A DNA stretch of 64,000 bases from Leptospira soteropolitanensis (GCF_026151655.1 NZ_JAMQPN010000006.1:200563-264562), one strand, 5' to 3'. Shown: positions 36,307 to 46,404, counted from the stretch's first letter. Made by a program: numbers and translations. Notes: generated by a model from the letters alone, not told the origin.

Positions 36307-38460
36307 TTACTGCACAGTGAATTGATTTGTGACCCCTTGGTAAGCGCTGATCGCTCCAGTCCAACCAGATTTCCAATGGCCCCGGTGTCTAAGTCGATAG
36401 GTCCCTGCTGGAAAAGATGTGGTATTCCAAGAAACATTGATTTTGGAATAAGCGATTCCATCCCTTTGCCATCGGTATGTTGTGGAAGGATCGTAATCCC
36501 TTGCCACCACTGTCCACGTTGATCCATTTTGTTTTTCCACATCCACAAAACTACTTCCGATAAGCATGTTATTTTTTGGATGAGCACCCCAGAAGACGGC
36601 ATTCACAGTGGCACCACTATTATAGGAAGCAGATGGTTGAGTCACTACATTACCAAAACTCTTAAAGAGAGGCACATCATCAAAGACCACACCTGTTTGG
36701 AAAGTGGCTTGGTAATTGGTAAGATCTGGTGGGATAGGACCTGCAGGGGAAGATGCTCCATTTCGCATAGCACTTGCTAGTTTTCCAAATTCTTGCTCAT
36801 ATCCAAGTAAAGTGTTCGGTCCAAATTGAGTCGAAGCTCCTTCATATTGTTGTGAGGAATATTCTTCTCTTGTTGTCAGATACGAAGTATAAGAATTGGA
36901 TAACCCTGCAATCACAGTGTATTCGTTTTCCAAAACATTTTTTACTAGAGAACGAAGCCTTCGACCCGCCATAGTGGATACTTCGGCAGGAATGGCAAGG
37001 ATTGCTAAGTTTCCTATTTTAATGATCTGCATAGGAATCACAGGTGGAGTCCAAGGATTCCCATCGAAACTTGCCACACCCGTTGGGATCAGAACAGGTT
37101 TTTCCGCATGACAAAGTTTATATGCCTCGCTCACAGAAGACGGCCAAAGAACGCCAAGGAATCCACCGAGGAAACTAGCTTTAAATGCATCCGCAGTATT
37201 TGTATTCCAATCAAGGGAATCGACAGTGGTTCCTTCATCAAAAAAATCGACAGAGACAGCATTATCTTCCACACTTCCGGCCGAAAAAGAAGCACCCATC
37301 CCCGCAGGGCAAGTAGTGGTTCCTAAACTACTGATATAAAGGTTCGAAAAGTTAACATAGGTATGTCGAAAGTCCACAGAACCTGTCAATTGAGTATTGG
37401 CAGAAGAATACAATGATTGCGCTTTGTTTAATTGTTTTTCGGCAATGATCTTTTGGCGCGCATAATCATTCACTCCATCGGCAGGACCCCAAAGGTTCGG
37501 TGTCACATCACCTGCATTCGATTGAGCAAAAGCAGCCACGAAGGTTTGGTTTGCGGAATAGTTTGCACTTTTAGACTTTTCAAATAAATAAGAAGCAAGC
37601 CCTTTATTATCACCACCAATGAGTTTATTTGTTGGACCAACGTTTGTTGGATGTACTGCAAACCAGTTCACCATCCCAAGTTCCCGACCATCGGCCGCAA
37701 CTAGTTTCAACAACGTCATCGTTTGGTCTACGTTCGATCCATAAAAGTTTCTTTCACTCAATGGGTTTTTATCGTAAGCAACTGCAGAACGATTTTTACT
37801 AGCATCAGTTAGGTTCCCTTGATTGATGTAAACATTTCCGGGAACTAAATTTTGGTGAGCTAATTTGATAGAACGATAAATCCCATCCACAATTACTTCA
37901 TAGTTTTCTTTAATAAAACCTGCTGTAGTCGCATTGTATAAAAAATAATGTGAATAACCACCTGGACCACTATGAGTATGTGTTGCAGAAAGCAAAAAAT
38001 TGGCCTCATTGTAATAAGGAGAAAGTTCTGAATCCAAAGCGATTTTTTTACTCACCGCTTGTTTAATGGATTGGAAAATCATACCCAAATCAGCGCTGAC
38101 AAATACCACTCGTTTGGAAGCATCTCCAATGATATAGGCCCTTGACCATAGGCGCATATAAATCCCTTCCGTTTTTTGCGCTGTTTCCGCAAACCCCATC
38201 ATCCCTACTTCTGCAGCAGGTCCTGTGATGTCGTAAATACCTGCACCGACTAAATAGGGCGACGAACCAAGGGAAGGTGACACGGCCCGGCTCACACCAG
38301 ACGCACTGGCCAAATCCAACTGAGAACTCTCACTCGCACCGGCGCTGACGAGTCCGAGTAGGGGCGATGGGGATGGCTTCTGGTCGGAACAATGCAAAAC
38401 CAGAAAACTGCAAATCATGGTAACACCCAAGCGCACTCGGGATTCTTTTTTGGAATTCAT
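36307..38460 (-). CDS. Neutral ceramidase lipoprotein
   Basis: A 717-residue neutral/alkaline non-lysosomal ceramidase, which cleaves the amide bond of ceramide to sphingosine and fatty acid. The signal sequence ends at C24 (FLVLHC), predicting a surface or periplasmic lipoprotein. The zinc-binding motif ATHTHSGPGG (159-168), WFAVHPTN with H270, and the nucleophile loop SNAGDVTPN (314-322) are present. The loop has threonine (T320) where characterised enzymes have the catalytic serine. The C-terminal immunoglobulin-like domain (about 600-717) is typical. It is divergent from an endoglycoceramidase-like gene with which it shares an operator-like palindrome. Confidence 0.88.
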   Translation of the reverse strand: MNSKKESRVRLGVTMICSFLVLHCSDQKPSPSPLLGLVSAGASESSQLDLASASGVSRAVSPSLGSSPYLVGAGIYDITGPAAEVGMMGFAETAQKTEGIYMRLWSRAYIIGDASKRVVFVSADLGMIFQSIKQAVSKKIALDSELSPYYNEANFLLSATHTHSGPGGYSHYFLYNATTAGFIKENYEVIVDGIYRSIKLAHQNLVPGNVYINQGNLTDASKNRSAVAYDKNPLSERNFYGSNVDQTMTLLKLVAADGRELGMVNWFAVHPTNVGPTNKLIGGDNKGLASYLFEKSKSANYSANQTFVAAFAQSNAGDVTPNLWGPADGVNDYARQKIIAEKQLNKAQSLYSSANTQLTGSVDFRHTYVNFSNLYISSLGTTTCPAGMGASFSAGSVEDNAVSVDFFDEGTTVDSLDWNTNTADAFKASFLGGFLGVLWPSSVSEAYKLCHAEKPVLIPTGVASFDGNPWTPPVIPMQIIKIGNLAILAIPAEVSTMAGRRLRSLVKNVLENEYTVIAGLSNSYTSYLTTREEYSSQQYEGASTQFGPNTLLGYEQEFGKLASAMRNGASSPAGPIPPDLTNYQATFQTGVVFDDVPLFKSFGNVVTQPSASYNSGATVNAVFWGAHPKNNMLIGSSFVDVEKQNGSTWTVVARDYDPSTTYRWQRDGIAYSKINVSWNTTSFPAGTYRLRHRGHWKSGWTGAISAYQGVTNQFTVQ

Positions 38461-38590
38461 ATACTTTCTCCGAATCTAAATTTCTAAATAAAACAGTTTT
38501 TCGCTTGGGTTTCCTCTCGTGGCCAAGGTCGATCCAAAACCAAATTCGGTTTATAAGTCTAAACAGTGTTAAAAATATGGCAAGAAATTT

Positions 38591-38608
38591 AATCGACATG
38601 TGTCGATT
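38591..38608. promoter_or_regulatory. Perfect 18-bp palindrome, putative operator
   Basis: AATCGACATGTGTCGATT is a perfect 18-bp palindrome located 131 bp upstream of the ceramidase start. A related copy stands before the endoglycoceramidase gene. Size and symmetry suit a TetR-family dimer. Confidence 0.6.
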
Positions 38609-38802
38609 TTTATAGAGCAGTGTTCAGGTTTCCGCTACAATGAGAAGGTAATTTCCGTTAGAATCGGACAGAATGGAGGGGTGATGCGATAAAAACCGTT
38701 CCCAATTACAAATGGTAAGTCAATTTCCAATTTCACTCAGGTGCTTTTTCCGGATGAGGATTTCTCAATTACATATTTACGGAAATTTGATGTCATTTTT
38801 TT

Positions 38803-38820
38803 AATCGACAAACGTCGGTC
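38803..38820. promoter_or_regulatory. Second copy of the operator-like palindrome
   Basis: AATCGACAAACGTCGGTC matches the perfect palindrome at 38591 in 13 of 18 positions, including the whole left half-site AATCGACA and the GTCG of the right half. It abuts a TATGAT, so a bound protein would block that promoter. Confidence 0.5.
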
Positions 38821-38874
38821 AATATGATGCAACTGGCCAAAACCCATTCCCCAAGGAATGCCAAACGAGGAATT

Positions 38875-40986
38875 ATGAAACCAAACCGAAAACAGGGAAA
38901 CCTAGGCAGAGGCCTGATTCACATTTTTTTACTCAGCACTCTTGCCTGTACTCCGGCAAAAGATAGTGGGTCAAACATGGTTACCTTACTATTATTAGGC
39001 GGAAATAACCAACCGGGAACTACTGAAGTTCGTTCCTTTGGATCTTCAAGGGTAACCGCAATGGCAACGTCCCCGCATAATCTAGATTACAGCCTCACAT
39101 CCCAAGAAAGAGAAATTTTGATTTCAGAAAAAACAAACAACTCGTTCACAGACCAGATTTTTGTGGATGGACTTGGTCGAGAGGTCAGTTTCCGAGGATT
39201 TAATATTTCAGGGAATATGAAACTGGCACAACATGGGTTTAAACCATTTGCCAATGAATCCGATGCAGAGATTGCTTTTACTAGGCTCGGAAAAACCACA
39301 GGATCAAATATTATTCGTTATACGATAGCTTGGGAAGGTATCCATCCTGCAGTAGATACAATTGATTATAATTACCTAGATGCGGTCATAAATCAAATCA
39401 AAAAAGCCACGGCCAAACGAATGTACATTCTTCTTGACTATCACCAAGATTTGTTTTCACGTCATCTCTTTCATAAAAACTCTTGGCATACAGGAAATGG
39501 CGCTCCGGCTTGGATAACCAAGGGAGGAAGTTATCCAAACGAATACTGTGGCATAATTTGTGCTAGTTGGAGTCAAAACAATTTAACAAACGAAGCAGTT
39601 CGTCGTGCCTTTCGCAACTTTTGGAACAATGCCCCACTATCTACAAATTCCGGAACAAGGAATATGCAAACAGAGTTTCTATGGCAAATCGGAAAAACAT
39701 CTGCCTATCTAAAAGATAAACTTAGTGCAGAAGAATTTTCTTATATACTCGGACTTGATCCATTTAATGAACCAGTGGACGGAGGAATGGAAGGATTAAC
39801 GCCTGCTCAGTGGGACAATCAAAAGTTATGGCCAATGTACAAAAAAATCCGTACCATTTTAAATCAAAATGGATGGGAAAATAAATGGGTATTTGCTGAA
39901 CCTTTAGTATTTTGGAATACAAATATTGGTTCGGCGATTGCACCAGCAACAGGAGGTGGTCATTTGCTCTCACCACCTGGTCCAGGATTTGTATTTAACT
40001 CTCACTTCTATGACGCAGGGCGTATGGGGACTGATCTTACTGGAATTGATAATGCAACTTATTTCAAATATTTAGATGAAATCAGAAATGAATCCAGGTT
40101 TTTAAAAATCCCCGTTTTCCTGAGTGAATTCGGGATGTGGCTGAAAGGAACTGGTGCAAAAGATACTCCTCGAATGATCAGTGCCGTTTACCAAGCGATG
40201 GAGATTTCCGATGGGAACCAAAGTAACAAATCAAGATTTGCCGATTTTTACAATCCCATTGTATCGGGAACGCAATGGCACTGGGATTATTATTACAATA
40301 ACCATGCAGAATATATGAATGGAAATCTAAATAAACTTGTTACTACAAAAGATGCCTGGAATGAAGAAGACTTTTCAGTGGTAGGAAATTATGGAACCAG
40401 TTTCAACTTAAATAACCATTCCATCGAGCGAGGTTATTTGCGTAAGTCACAAGGCCGGATCATCAGTAGTTATTATAATACGGTTGGATACGATACTTGG
40501 AACAATGTATTTTCTTGGGCCGCAATCAAACCTGGAGACTCGGAATCAAAATACTTTGTGGGGAAAAGATTTCAATTGGTCATTTGGAAAGGAAGGTACT
40601 CGGATGCTCCCACAGAGGTCTACCTTCCCAATCATTTTGATCCTACGAAGGTTATTTTAGTTTCTGAAAAAAAAATCTATAACCAGTCCATACCAACCAC
40701 TCCTAACCAGGAAACCAATGAGGTCATCATCACTCCAGATCGGAATCGAGAGGTTGGTTCTGGAAACATTTTACATATATGGGATGATTTGGATCTAGAC
40801 GAAAATCCGAACTCATCTTATCATTATGTTTTGGTTGTGGATGGAGGAAGTACTTCCTATTCCTTACAAACACTTCAAGAGATCCAATCCAAACTCAACA
40901 CCCGGATTCTGTTAGAACAAAAAAGTCCGATCTATTTAACGGGGAAAATGACATACGGCGGATACCCCGCCGAATCATCAAATTAA
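38875..40986 (+). CDS. GH5 glycosyl hydrolase lipoprotein, endoglycoceramidase-like
   Basis: A 703-residue cellulase-family (GH5) enzyme with a lipoprotein signal (LLSTLACT). The layout fits endoglycoceramidases, which release the whole glycan from glycosylceramide: FVDGLGREVSFRGFNISG at the domain start, VILLDYHQD-type strand (ILLDYHQDLFSRH), acid/base glutamate in LDPFNEP (E299), nucleophile in FLSEFGMW (E418), and a C-terminal beta-sandwich. I chose the ATG at 38875, which has GAGGAA just upstream. An in-frame ATG at 38824 would lie within a likely -10 box. The ceramide product would be the substrate of the divergent ceramidase. It ends 2 bp from a convergent gene. Confidence 0.82.
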   Translation: MKPNRKQGNLGRGLIHIFLLSTLACTPAKDSGSNMVTLLLLGGNNQPGTTEVRSFGSSRVTAMATSPHNLDYSLTSQEREILISEKTNNSFTDQIFVDGLGREVSFRGFNISGNMKLAQHGFKPFANESDAEIAFTRLGKTTGSNIIRYTIAWEGIHPAVDTIDYNYLDAVINQIKKATAKRMYILLDYHQDLFSRHLFHKNSWHTGNGAPAWITKGGSYPNEYCGIICASWSQNNLTNEAVRRAFRNFWNNAPLSTNSGTRNMQTEFLWQIGKTSAYLKDKLSAEEFSYILGLDPFNEPVDGGMEGLTPAQWDNQKLWPMYKKIRTILNQNGWENKWVFAEPLVFWNTNIGSAIAPATGGGHLLSPPGPGFVFNSHFYDAGRMGTDLTGIDNATYFKYLDEIRNESRFLKIPVFLSEFGMWLKGTGAKDTPRMISAVYQAMEISDGNQSNKSRFADFYNPIVSGTQWHWDYYYNNHAEYMNGNLNKLVTTKDAWNEEDFSVVGNYGTSFNLNNHSIERGYLRKSQGRIISSYYNTVGYDTWNNVFSWAAIKPGDSESKYFVGKRFQLVIWKGRYSDAPTEVYLPNHFDPTKVILVSEKKIYNQSIPTTPNQETNEVIITPDRNREVGSGNILHIWDDLDLDENPNSSYHYVLVVDGGSTSYSLQTLQEIQSKLNTRILLEQKSPIYLTGKMTYGGYPAESSN

Positions 40987-40988
40987 AG

Positions 40989-41825
40989 TTAACTTACTTT
41001 CTCTTGGATTTTCCAAATTCCTGATTTAGCTGTTTCTTTGGCATAGGTCTGAAAGTCTTTTGGCTTTCTACCTAGTGCCAGCTCCAAATCGTTCGTGACT
41101 GATTCATTCCTTCCATCTAGGACTGTGCGAAACAAATAATCGATTAACCATAAAACATCATCTGGAAGCCCAAATTCTTTTAGAGTAACCAAATAATCAT
41201 CTAACGGAAGTTCCTCGAACAATATCGATTGATTTGTGGTTTTTGCTATCGTTTGAAAAACATCTTTAAAACTAACAAGTTCTGGACCTGTCAGTTCATA
41301 GAGTTTATTTTTATGTTTGTCAGTCACAAGAGAATCAAAGGCAAGTTCACAAAGATCATCCAAATCCACAAAGGGCTCCTTGGCTGCTACCCTTGGAAAT
41401 AAAACCTTACCTTCTAAAATTGAGTCGAGGAACATTCCCTCGCTAAAATTTTGTAAGAACCAACTTGATCGAAGTATGGTCCACTCTAATCCTGAGTTTT
41501 GTACAATTTGTTCGCAAGCTCTTGCTTCTGGTTCACCTCTTCCAGATAACAAAACAAGACGTTTTACCTCGTTTTTTTGACAAACTTGAACCAAGGACTG
41601 GATGGCCTTCAAAGATGAAGGTACTGCCAAATCTGGTTGGTAACTAATATAAACCTGGTCGATTCCTTGAAGGCAGTCATTCCAACGTTCTGATTTTTCC
41701 CAATCAAAGGATGGTTCCGCCTTTCTTGATCCCAACCGAACAGGAAAATTGGCTTGTTTGAGTTTTGATAGAATTCGTGATCCAGTTTTTCCACTGGATC
41801 CAATGATGAGTGTTTTTGGTTTCAT
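40989..41825 (-). CDS. NmrA-like NAD(P)-binding protein
   Basis: A 278-residue atypical short-chain dehydrogenase of the NmrA/NAD(P)H-binding type. It has the Rossmann motif IIGSSGKTGSRILSKL, VYISYQPDLAVP, and the segment GLEWTILRSSWFLQNFSEG common to this family. No canonical YxxxK pair is evident, so it may bind NADP as a sensor or reduce an unknown substrate. The gene lies 54 bp downstream of an AraC-type regulator on the same strand and is probably its target or partner. Confidence 0.82.
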   Translation of the reverse strand: MKPKTLIIGSSGKTGSRILSKLKQANFPVRLGSRKAEPSFDWEKSERWNDCLQGIDQVYISYQPDLAVPSSLKAIQSLVQVCQKNEVKRLVLLSGRGEPEARACEQIVQNSGLEWTILRSSWFLQNFSEGMFLDSILEGKVLFPRVAAKEPFVDLDDLCELAFDSLVTDKHKNKLYELTGPELVSFKDVFQTIAKTTNQSILFEELPLDDYLVTLKEFGLPDDVLWLIDYLFRTVLDGRNESVTNDLELALGRKPKDFQTYAKETAKSGIWKIQEKVS

Positions 41826-41879
41826 ATATTAAAGAATACAAGAAATCAAAAAAGAAAAATTGGACAAACCCGACAGAAT

Positions 41880-42653
41880 TTAGTTTTTTTCTCTGAATTG
41901 AAATGGTTTTTTTTTGGTGAACCACTTAAATTGGCGGATAAAATGAGATTGGTCCGAATACCCACTAACATACGCTACATCCGTGAGCCTAGAATTGTTT
42001 TCTGTATTTATTTCATTTAAACTAAATTGGAACCGAATGATGGTTGAAAACTGTTTTGGAGTCAAACCAACATAGTTTTGGAATCGCCTTTGCAGTGTTC
42101 TCTCAGAAAGTCCATGTTTTTTAGATAATTTCCCAATTTCACAGCTCCCTTTTTTCTCTAATATTTCTTCGATACAAACATGCAAAACCGGGTCTGGGTG
42201 AAACTTCTTTCCTTTTTCGATAATGAAATTCATTAATGCCCGGGTAGCCAAAGAAGAAGAAAACTCATCTATCGCCAAACTAAAACTAGGTTCAAAGTTC
42301 CAATCGAATCTGGGGATTGTCCAACATGAATTGGTTAGTTCAAGAACAGGAATGTCCAAAGAAAATTCTACGACTGCAGGGAAAAGTTGCAACATCACAA
42401 AGAAAAAAGGGCCATTAATTTCAATTTGTATGGGTTCAATGGTTTGCCCATAAACAAACACAGGATCCATTACTTTGGATTCCGATCCAACAAAAACCGT
42501 CACAGGTTTTTTAGAATGAAAAAACACAATTCCCGGAAATCCATCCGCATAAAAAGGAAGTGTTTGTTTCTCTTCGCAATTGGATTCAAATACATATACA
42601 GATTGGATTAATGTTTTTTCCTTAGGACTTAAATCGGGTTTCCATACTTTCAT
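41880..42653 (-). CDS. AraC-family transcriptional regulator
   Basis: A 257-residue regulator. The N-terminal part (1-140) is a cupin-like sensor with the DUF6597-type pattern YADGFPGIVFFHSKK. The C-terminus carries two helix-turn-helices: CEIGKLSKKHGLSERTLQRRF and LTDVAYVSGYSDQSHFIRQFK, both typical of AraC/XylS. It likely activates the downstream NmrA-like gene in response to a small molecule. The 250-bp region upstream, facing the luciferase-like gene, is very AT-rich and shows no clear operator. Confidence 0.88.
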   Translation of the reverse strand: MKVWKPDLSPKEKTLIQSVYVFESNCEEKQTLPFYADGFPGIVFFHSKKPVTVFVGSESKVMDPVFVYGQTIEPIQIEINGPFFFVMLQLFPAVVEFSLDIPVLELTNSCWTIPRFDWNFEPSFSLAIDEFSSSLATRALMNFIIEKGKKFHPDPVLHVCIEEILEKKGSCEIGKLSKKHGLSERTLQRRFQNYVGLTPKQFSTIIRFQFSLNEINTENNSRLTDVAYVSGYSDQSHFIRQFKWFTKKKPFQFREKN

Positions 42654-42906
42654 TCGGTCTTAATGAATCCAATCTTACTACAAACCTTAAACTAGCGGCT
42701 TCTCATGTTATGAAACTAAAGAAGGGATAATCCTTGGCCTGCAAGTTACTTAGACTTATATTTTATTACATTGGATTTTTTTTTTAAAAATCTATACTAC
42801 AAAACAAAATTTCACATAACAAACGTATTTATTTTTTTTCGACAAAACATGATTTTCTTTTTTTACCCATTTACACAGAAGAGAGCAAAAAGGGAATGTG
42901 TTCTTA

Positions 42907-43890
42907 ATGGCAAAATTTTCAATTTTAGATTTAGTATTTATCAACGAAGGAAATACAGCAAAAGAGGCACTGGCGAATTCCGTTCGAGTGGCAAAAGCAG
43001 CAGAGAGTTTTGGTTATCATCGCATTTGGGTTGCAGAACACCATAACTTTCCTTCAATCGCTAGTGCAGCCACCTCCGTGGTCATTGGGCATTTGGCTGG
43101 ACATACAAAAACAATACGAATTGGTGCAGGTGGGATCATGTTACCTAACCACTCCCCACTTGTCATAGCAGAACAATTTGGAACCTTAGAAAGTTTATAT
43201 CCTGGAAGGATTGATTTAGGACTTGGACGTGCTCCCGGAACCGACCAACTCACCTTACGCGCATTAAGGCGAGATGCCATGAGTGCACAATCGTTCCCAG
43301 ATGATGTCAAAGAACTGCTGACTTATTTTGCAGATGATGGAAATCAATTACAAGTTCGTGCTATTCCAGGAATGGGGACTCATGTTCCCGTTTGGATTTT
43401 AGGTTCTAGTTTATTTGGTGCACAGCTAGCTGCCATCCTTGGGCTTCCTTATGCCTTTGCTTCGCATTTTGCTCCAGGAGCACTTATGGAAGCAATCAGT
43501 ATTTATAGAAAACAATTTAGACCTTCTGTGTATTTAGAAAAACCTTATGTGATGGTAGGAGTAAATGTAATTGCAGCCAATACAGACAAAGAAGCTAACT
43601 ATCTTTTCACTAGTTCCCAACAATCCTTTACACGTATCCTTAGAAATGCAAGGAGCACTTTCCCTCCCCCTATCGATGATATCGATTCTTACTGGTCCCC
43701 ACAAGAAAAACAAATGGCTTCCCAAATGTTATCTTATTCAGTTGTAGGCGCACCTGAAACAGTTAAGGCAGGAATAACAAAGATACTCGAGGAAACGAAG
43801 GCCGATGAGTTAATGACTGTTACCTCAGTTTTCAATACAGATAAAAAAATTCGCTCTCTAGAAATTTTAGCAAATTTAGGAATTGGATGA
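42907..43890 (+). CDS. Luciferase-like (LLM class) flavin-dependent oxidoreductase
   Basis: A 327-residue TIM-barrel flavin monooxygenase of the MsnO8/bacterial-luciferase type, expected to use reduced FMN and oxygen on an organic substrate. Visible blocks: [72 protein letters not shown] and the C-terminal [12 protein letters not shown]. The ATG at 42907 (MAKFSILDL) is the family-like start; a GTG nine bases upstream is also possible. The next gene starts within 8 bp of its stop. Confidence 0.9.
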   Translation: MAKFSILDLVFINEGNTAKEALANSVRVAKAAESFGYHRIWVAEHHNFPSIASAATSVVIGHLAGHTKTIRIGAGGIMLPNHSPLVIAEQFGTLESLYPGRIDLGLGRAPGTDQLTLRALRRDAMSAQSFPDDVKELLTYFADDGNQLQVRAIPGMGTHVPVWILGSSLFGAQLAAILGLPYAFASHFAPGALMEAISIYRKQFRPSVYLEKPYVMVGVNVIAANTDKEANYLFTSSQQSFTRILRNARSTFPPPIDDIDSYWSPQEKQMASQMLSYSVVGAPETVKAGITKILEETKADELMTVTSVFNTDKKIRSLEILANLGIG

Positions 43891-43897
43891 AAAGTCA

Positions 43898-44926
43898 ATG
43901 AAACAACTATCTAAGTCTTTACTTTTTTTCTCATTCCTAGTATCCCTTTTTTTAACTGCTTCTTGTTCTCGCGGCTGGTTACGCAGTAAAATCCAAGAGC
44001 GTTTCCAAAAAAAAATGGAAGAAAAACCAGCACCCATTGCGTCCAGCGACATAAACCAAAAAATCGAAAGTCCTGGTGATTACACATTCACTTTTTCTTT
44101 TGAGGGAATCCCTCGTTATTACAAAATTCATGTACCAAAATCATATTCACCTAACAAAGAAACGCCTCTTCTCTTTGTTTTACACGGAGGTGGTGGTGAT
44201 ATGGAAATCCAATCCAACGAAGAATATTACCATCAAATCTCCAAATCTGAAGAAATTGGACATATCGTCGTATTCCCTAATGGTTACAGCAAATACAAAT
44301 CTGGAAAAATTGCGACATGGAATGCGGGAAATTGTTGTGCCGAAGCACGTGATAAAAAAATCGACGATGTTGGTTTTATCAAAGAAGTATTAAACCATAC
44401 CACCAAACAAATGCGTATTGATAAATCCAAAGTGTATTCTACTGGGATGTCAAATGGAGCTATGATGACTTATCGTCTCGCTTGCGAGATGACTGATAAA
44501 CTTGCTGCTATCACTGCCGTTGCTGGAACCGACAATACAATTTCCTGTAATCCTTCTAAACCAATTTCTGTTTTGCATATACATGCAAAAGATGATGATA
44601 AAGTTTTATTTTATGGTGGTGCCGGAGATAGTTTTAGAGATAGATCACTTGTCACTGATTTTGTATCGGTTCCCAAATCCATCACAAAATGGGTTCACTT
44701 TAATCAGTGTAACCCGATACCCAAAAGAGTCTTAGACGGAACAGGTGTGACTTGTGACGAATACAATGAATGCAAAGATGGTGTAAAAGTAAAACTTTGT
44801 ATTACTGAAAAAGGCGGCCACTCTTGGCCCGGTGGCAAAAAACCATCATTTTTCTTTGGGTCGGCCGCACCTTCAACGACAATCAAAGCAAATGATGTTA
44901 TGTGGGATTTTTTTACAGCTAAATAA
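43898..44926 (+). CDS. PHB depolymerase/feruloyl-esterase-like lipoprotein
   Basis: A 342-residue alpha/beta hydrolase secreted as a lipoprotein (signal ends LTASC, Cys22). Family motifs are FVLHGGGGD (oxyanion), the nucleophile GMSNGAMM, the aspartate region LHIHAKDD, and the catalytic histidine in GGHSWPGG, matching LpqC-type poly(3-hydroxybutyrate) depolymerase/esterase proteins. Several cysteine pairs suggest disulfides. It follows the luciferase-like gene by 7 bp and may be co-transcribed. The natural ester is unknown. Confidence 0.85.
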   Translation: MKQLSKSLLFFSFLVSLFLTASCSRGWLRSKIQERFQKKMEEKPAPIASSDINQKIESPGDYTFTFSFEGIPRYYKIHVPKSYSPNKETPLLFVLHGGGGDMEIQSNEEYYHQISKSEEIGHIVVFPNGYSKYKSGKIATWNAGNCCAEARDKKIDDVGFIKEVLNHTTKQMRIDKSKVYSTGMSNGAMMTYRLACEMTDKLAAITAVAGTDNTISCNPSKPISVLHIHAKDDDKVLFYGGAGDSFRDRSLVTDFVSVPKSITKWVHFNQCNPIPKRVLDGTGVTCDEYNECKDGVKVKLCITEKGGHSWPGGKKPSFFFGSAAPSTTIKANDVMWDFFTAK

Positions 44927-44946
44927 AGTTATCTATATGACTACTT

Positions 44947-44976
44947 ACTGGTATTCCAAAATTTTGGGATACTAGT
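44947..44976. terminator. Bidirectional hairpin terminator
   Basis: ACTGGTATTCCAAAA and TTTTGGGATACTAGT form a near-perfect 15-bp stem when two G-U pairs are allowed. It lies between convergent genes and covers the stop codon of the minus-strand gene. Confidence 0.55.
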
Positions 44977-46258
44977 TGATAAAACATTTCCACGTTCCGA
45001 TCATTTTACCCTTACGGAATAAAACCACTTCCCCCATCTCGGCCATTACCTTTTCACTTTGTGTTGGCCGAAAAAAAACGTAATCATCTGGATTTAGTCC
45101 TGTCGCCAAACTTCCGTTTAATATACCTTGGTTTGTACTAACACCATAAAGACTATTATCAAAAAGACCCTGCGGAGATTCTTTTATTGCAAGATAAGCC
45201 CCACCATAAATAAAATAAGTAACCTGTAGGTTGGGATCCCATAGTGGAAACAAAAACGATATAGATTCTAAAAAAGGGATGGTTGTTCCTTCCAATCGTT
45301 TTAAAACTGGAGCCGCAATATAAAATGCTGGTTTGTGTTCCACAAGCGTACTCACATCAAAATCTGTTGGCATCACGAGTGCTGAACCAACAGAGACATC
45401 ATTTACTACATTCTGATTTTTTTGATAAAATCGATAGGTTTTACTACCACCACCATTCAGAATTAATTCTTTTTCAAACAAGGAAGGGAATTTTGTTTTA
45501 AGAGCACCAACAAATCCTTCATATTTTTCCAAAGAGGATTGAATCTCTTTTTCAATAGCCTCGTTTTTATCACCTAACAAATTCGGAACAGAGGCGACAT
45601 GTGGCTCATAGCCCATAAATCCACCAAACTCTAAATGATTAGGATGATCTTGGATATTCGAAATTATTTGGTTAGTCTCATGGGGATTTGTCAATCCACC
45701 ACGGTGAAGTCCTATATCAATTTCTAAAACAATGTTTAGTTTTATATTCTTCAGTTTTGCAAATTCTAAGTATTGATTTAACCTTGTTTCAGAATCTACT
45801 AACCAATGAATTTTTTGAAACCGATCAATTTTTGTTTTTTGATAAACATCTTCCAAAGCACGGACGGGCATCGGTTTTCCAAGAAGGATATCGAAGGAAG
45901 AAAACTCAGGATCACCAAGTAACATTACAAGGTCTCCTGAGTGGAAAACCATAAGGCGCTTTGTATTTGTAGCTTTTGTAATATAACGAAGTAGATCCAA
46001 AGAAGGAAGTGATTTTACAACAATACGATAGCGTAATGGAGGTGGAATGTTTTTCGAAAGCGTTGTTAAGTTTTCATCCAAACGGTCCAAATCCAAAAGC
46101 ACTACAGGTTTCCCAAAACCATTTTTTTTTAGTTCTTTGTTCATTGTTGAAAAATATTCAGAATAGGATGATCCTTTGTCTTTTGGTTTGATGACAAAAA
46201 CAAAAGCGACAATAAAAAGGAGAAAAAACCAGAGATGAGACTTCCGAACTTTTAACAT
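44972..46258 (-). CDS. Alanine racemase-fold/D-threonine aldolase-like protein with membrane anchor
   Basis: A 428-residue PLP-dependent fold-type III protein. An N-terminal hydrophobic segment (9-24) suggests an inner-membrane anchor or uncleaved signal, which is unusual for this family. The barrel starts PVVLLDLDRLDENL, with the likely PLP lysine in YRIVVKSLP and EIDIGLHRGG further on. The C-terminal domain resembles DSD1/D-threonine aldolase types. It could degrade or racemise a D-amino acid in the periplasm. No neighbour points to a pathway. Confidence 0.75.
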   Translation of the reverse strand: MLKVRKSHLWFFLLFIVAFVFVIKPKDKGSSYSEYFSTMNKELKKNGFGKPVVLLDLDRLDENLTTLSKNIPPPLRYRIVVKSLPSLDLLRYITKATNTKRLMVFHSGDLVMLLGDPEFSSFDILLGKPMPVRALEDVYQKTKIDRFQKIHWLVDSETRLNQYLEFAKLKNIKLNIVLEIDIGLHRGGLTNPHETNQIISNIQDHPNHLEFGGFMGYEPHVASVPNLLGDKNEAIEKEIQSSLEKYEGFVGALKTKFPSLFEKELILNGGGSKTYRFYQKNQNVVNDVSVGSALVMPTDFDVSTLVEHKPAFYIAAPVLKRLEGTTIPFLESISFLFPLWDPNLQVTYFIYGGAYLAIKESPQGLFDNSLYGVSTNQGILNGSLATGLNPDDYVFFRPTQSEKVMAEMGEVVLFRKGKMIGTWKCFIN

Positions 46259-46404
46259 AAATAACAGACCGACATACTTTGATTACAAAAAGTTAACGAA
46301 ATATGTAAATAGAAAAACTTTTTTCTTGTTATACGAACACAATCAAACTTAATTTTGTGTATTTTAAATTTACATTTTGTAACTATTCGAGGATTTTCAA
46401 TTCA

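Larger units (their letters stand above)
38461..38874. other. Control region between the two sphingolipid genes
   Basis: A 414-bp divergent region. It holds two related palindromes (38591-38608, 38803-38820) and a TATGAT (38823-38828) that would suit a -10 for the plus-strand gene. Nothing else is evident; I see no small gene in it. Confidence 0.45.

Noticed and set aside
38824..38874. N-terminal extension of the GH5 gene from the ATG at 38824
   Set aside because: It adds residues before an otherwise normal lipoprotein signal, overlaps a TATGAT promoter-like box and has a poorer ribosome site than 38875.
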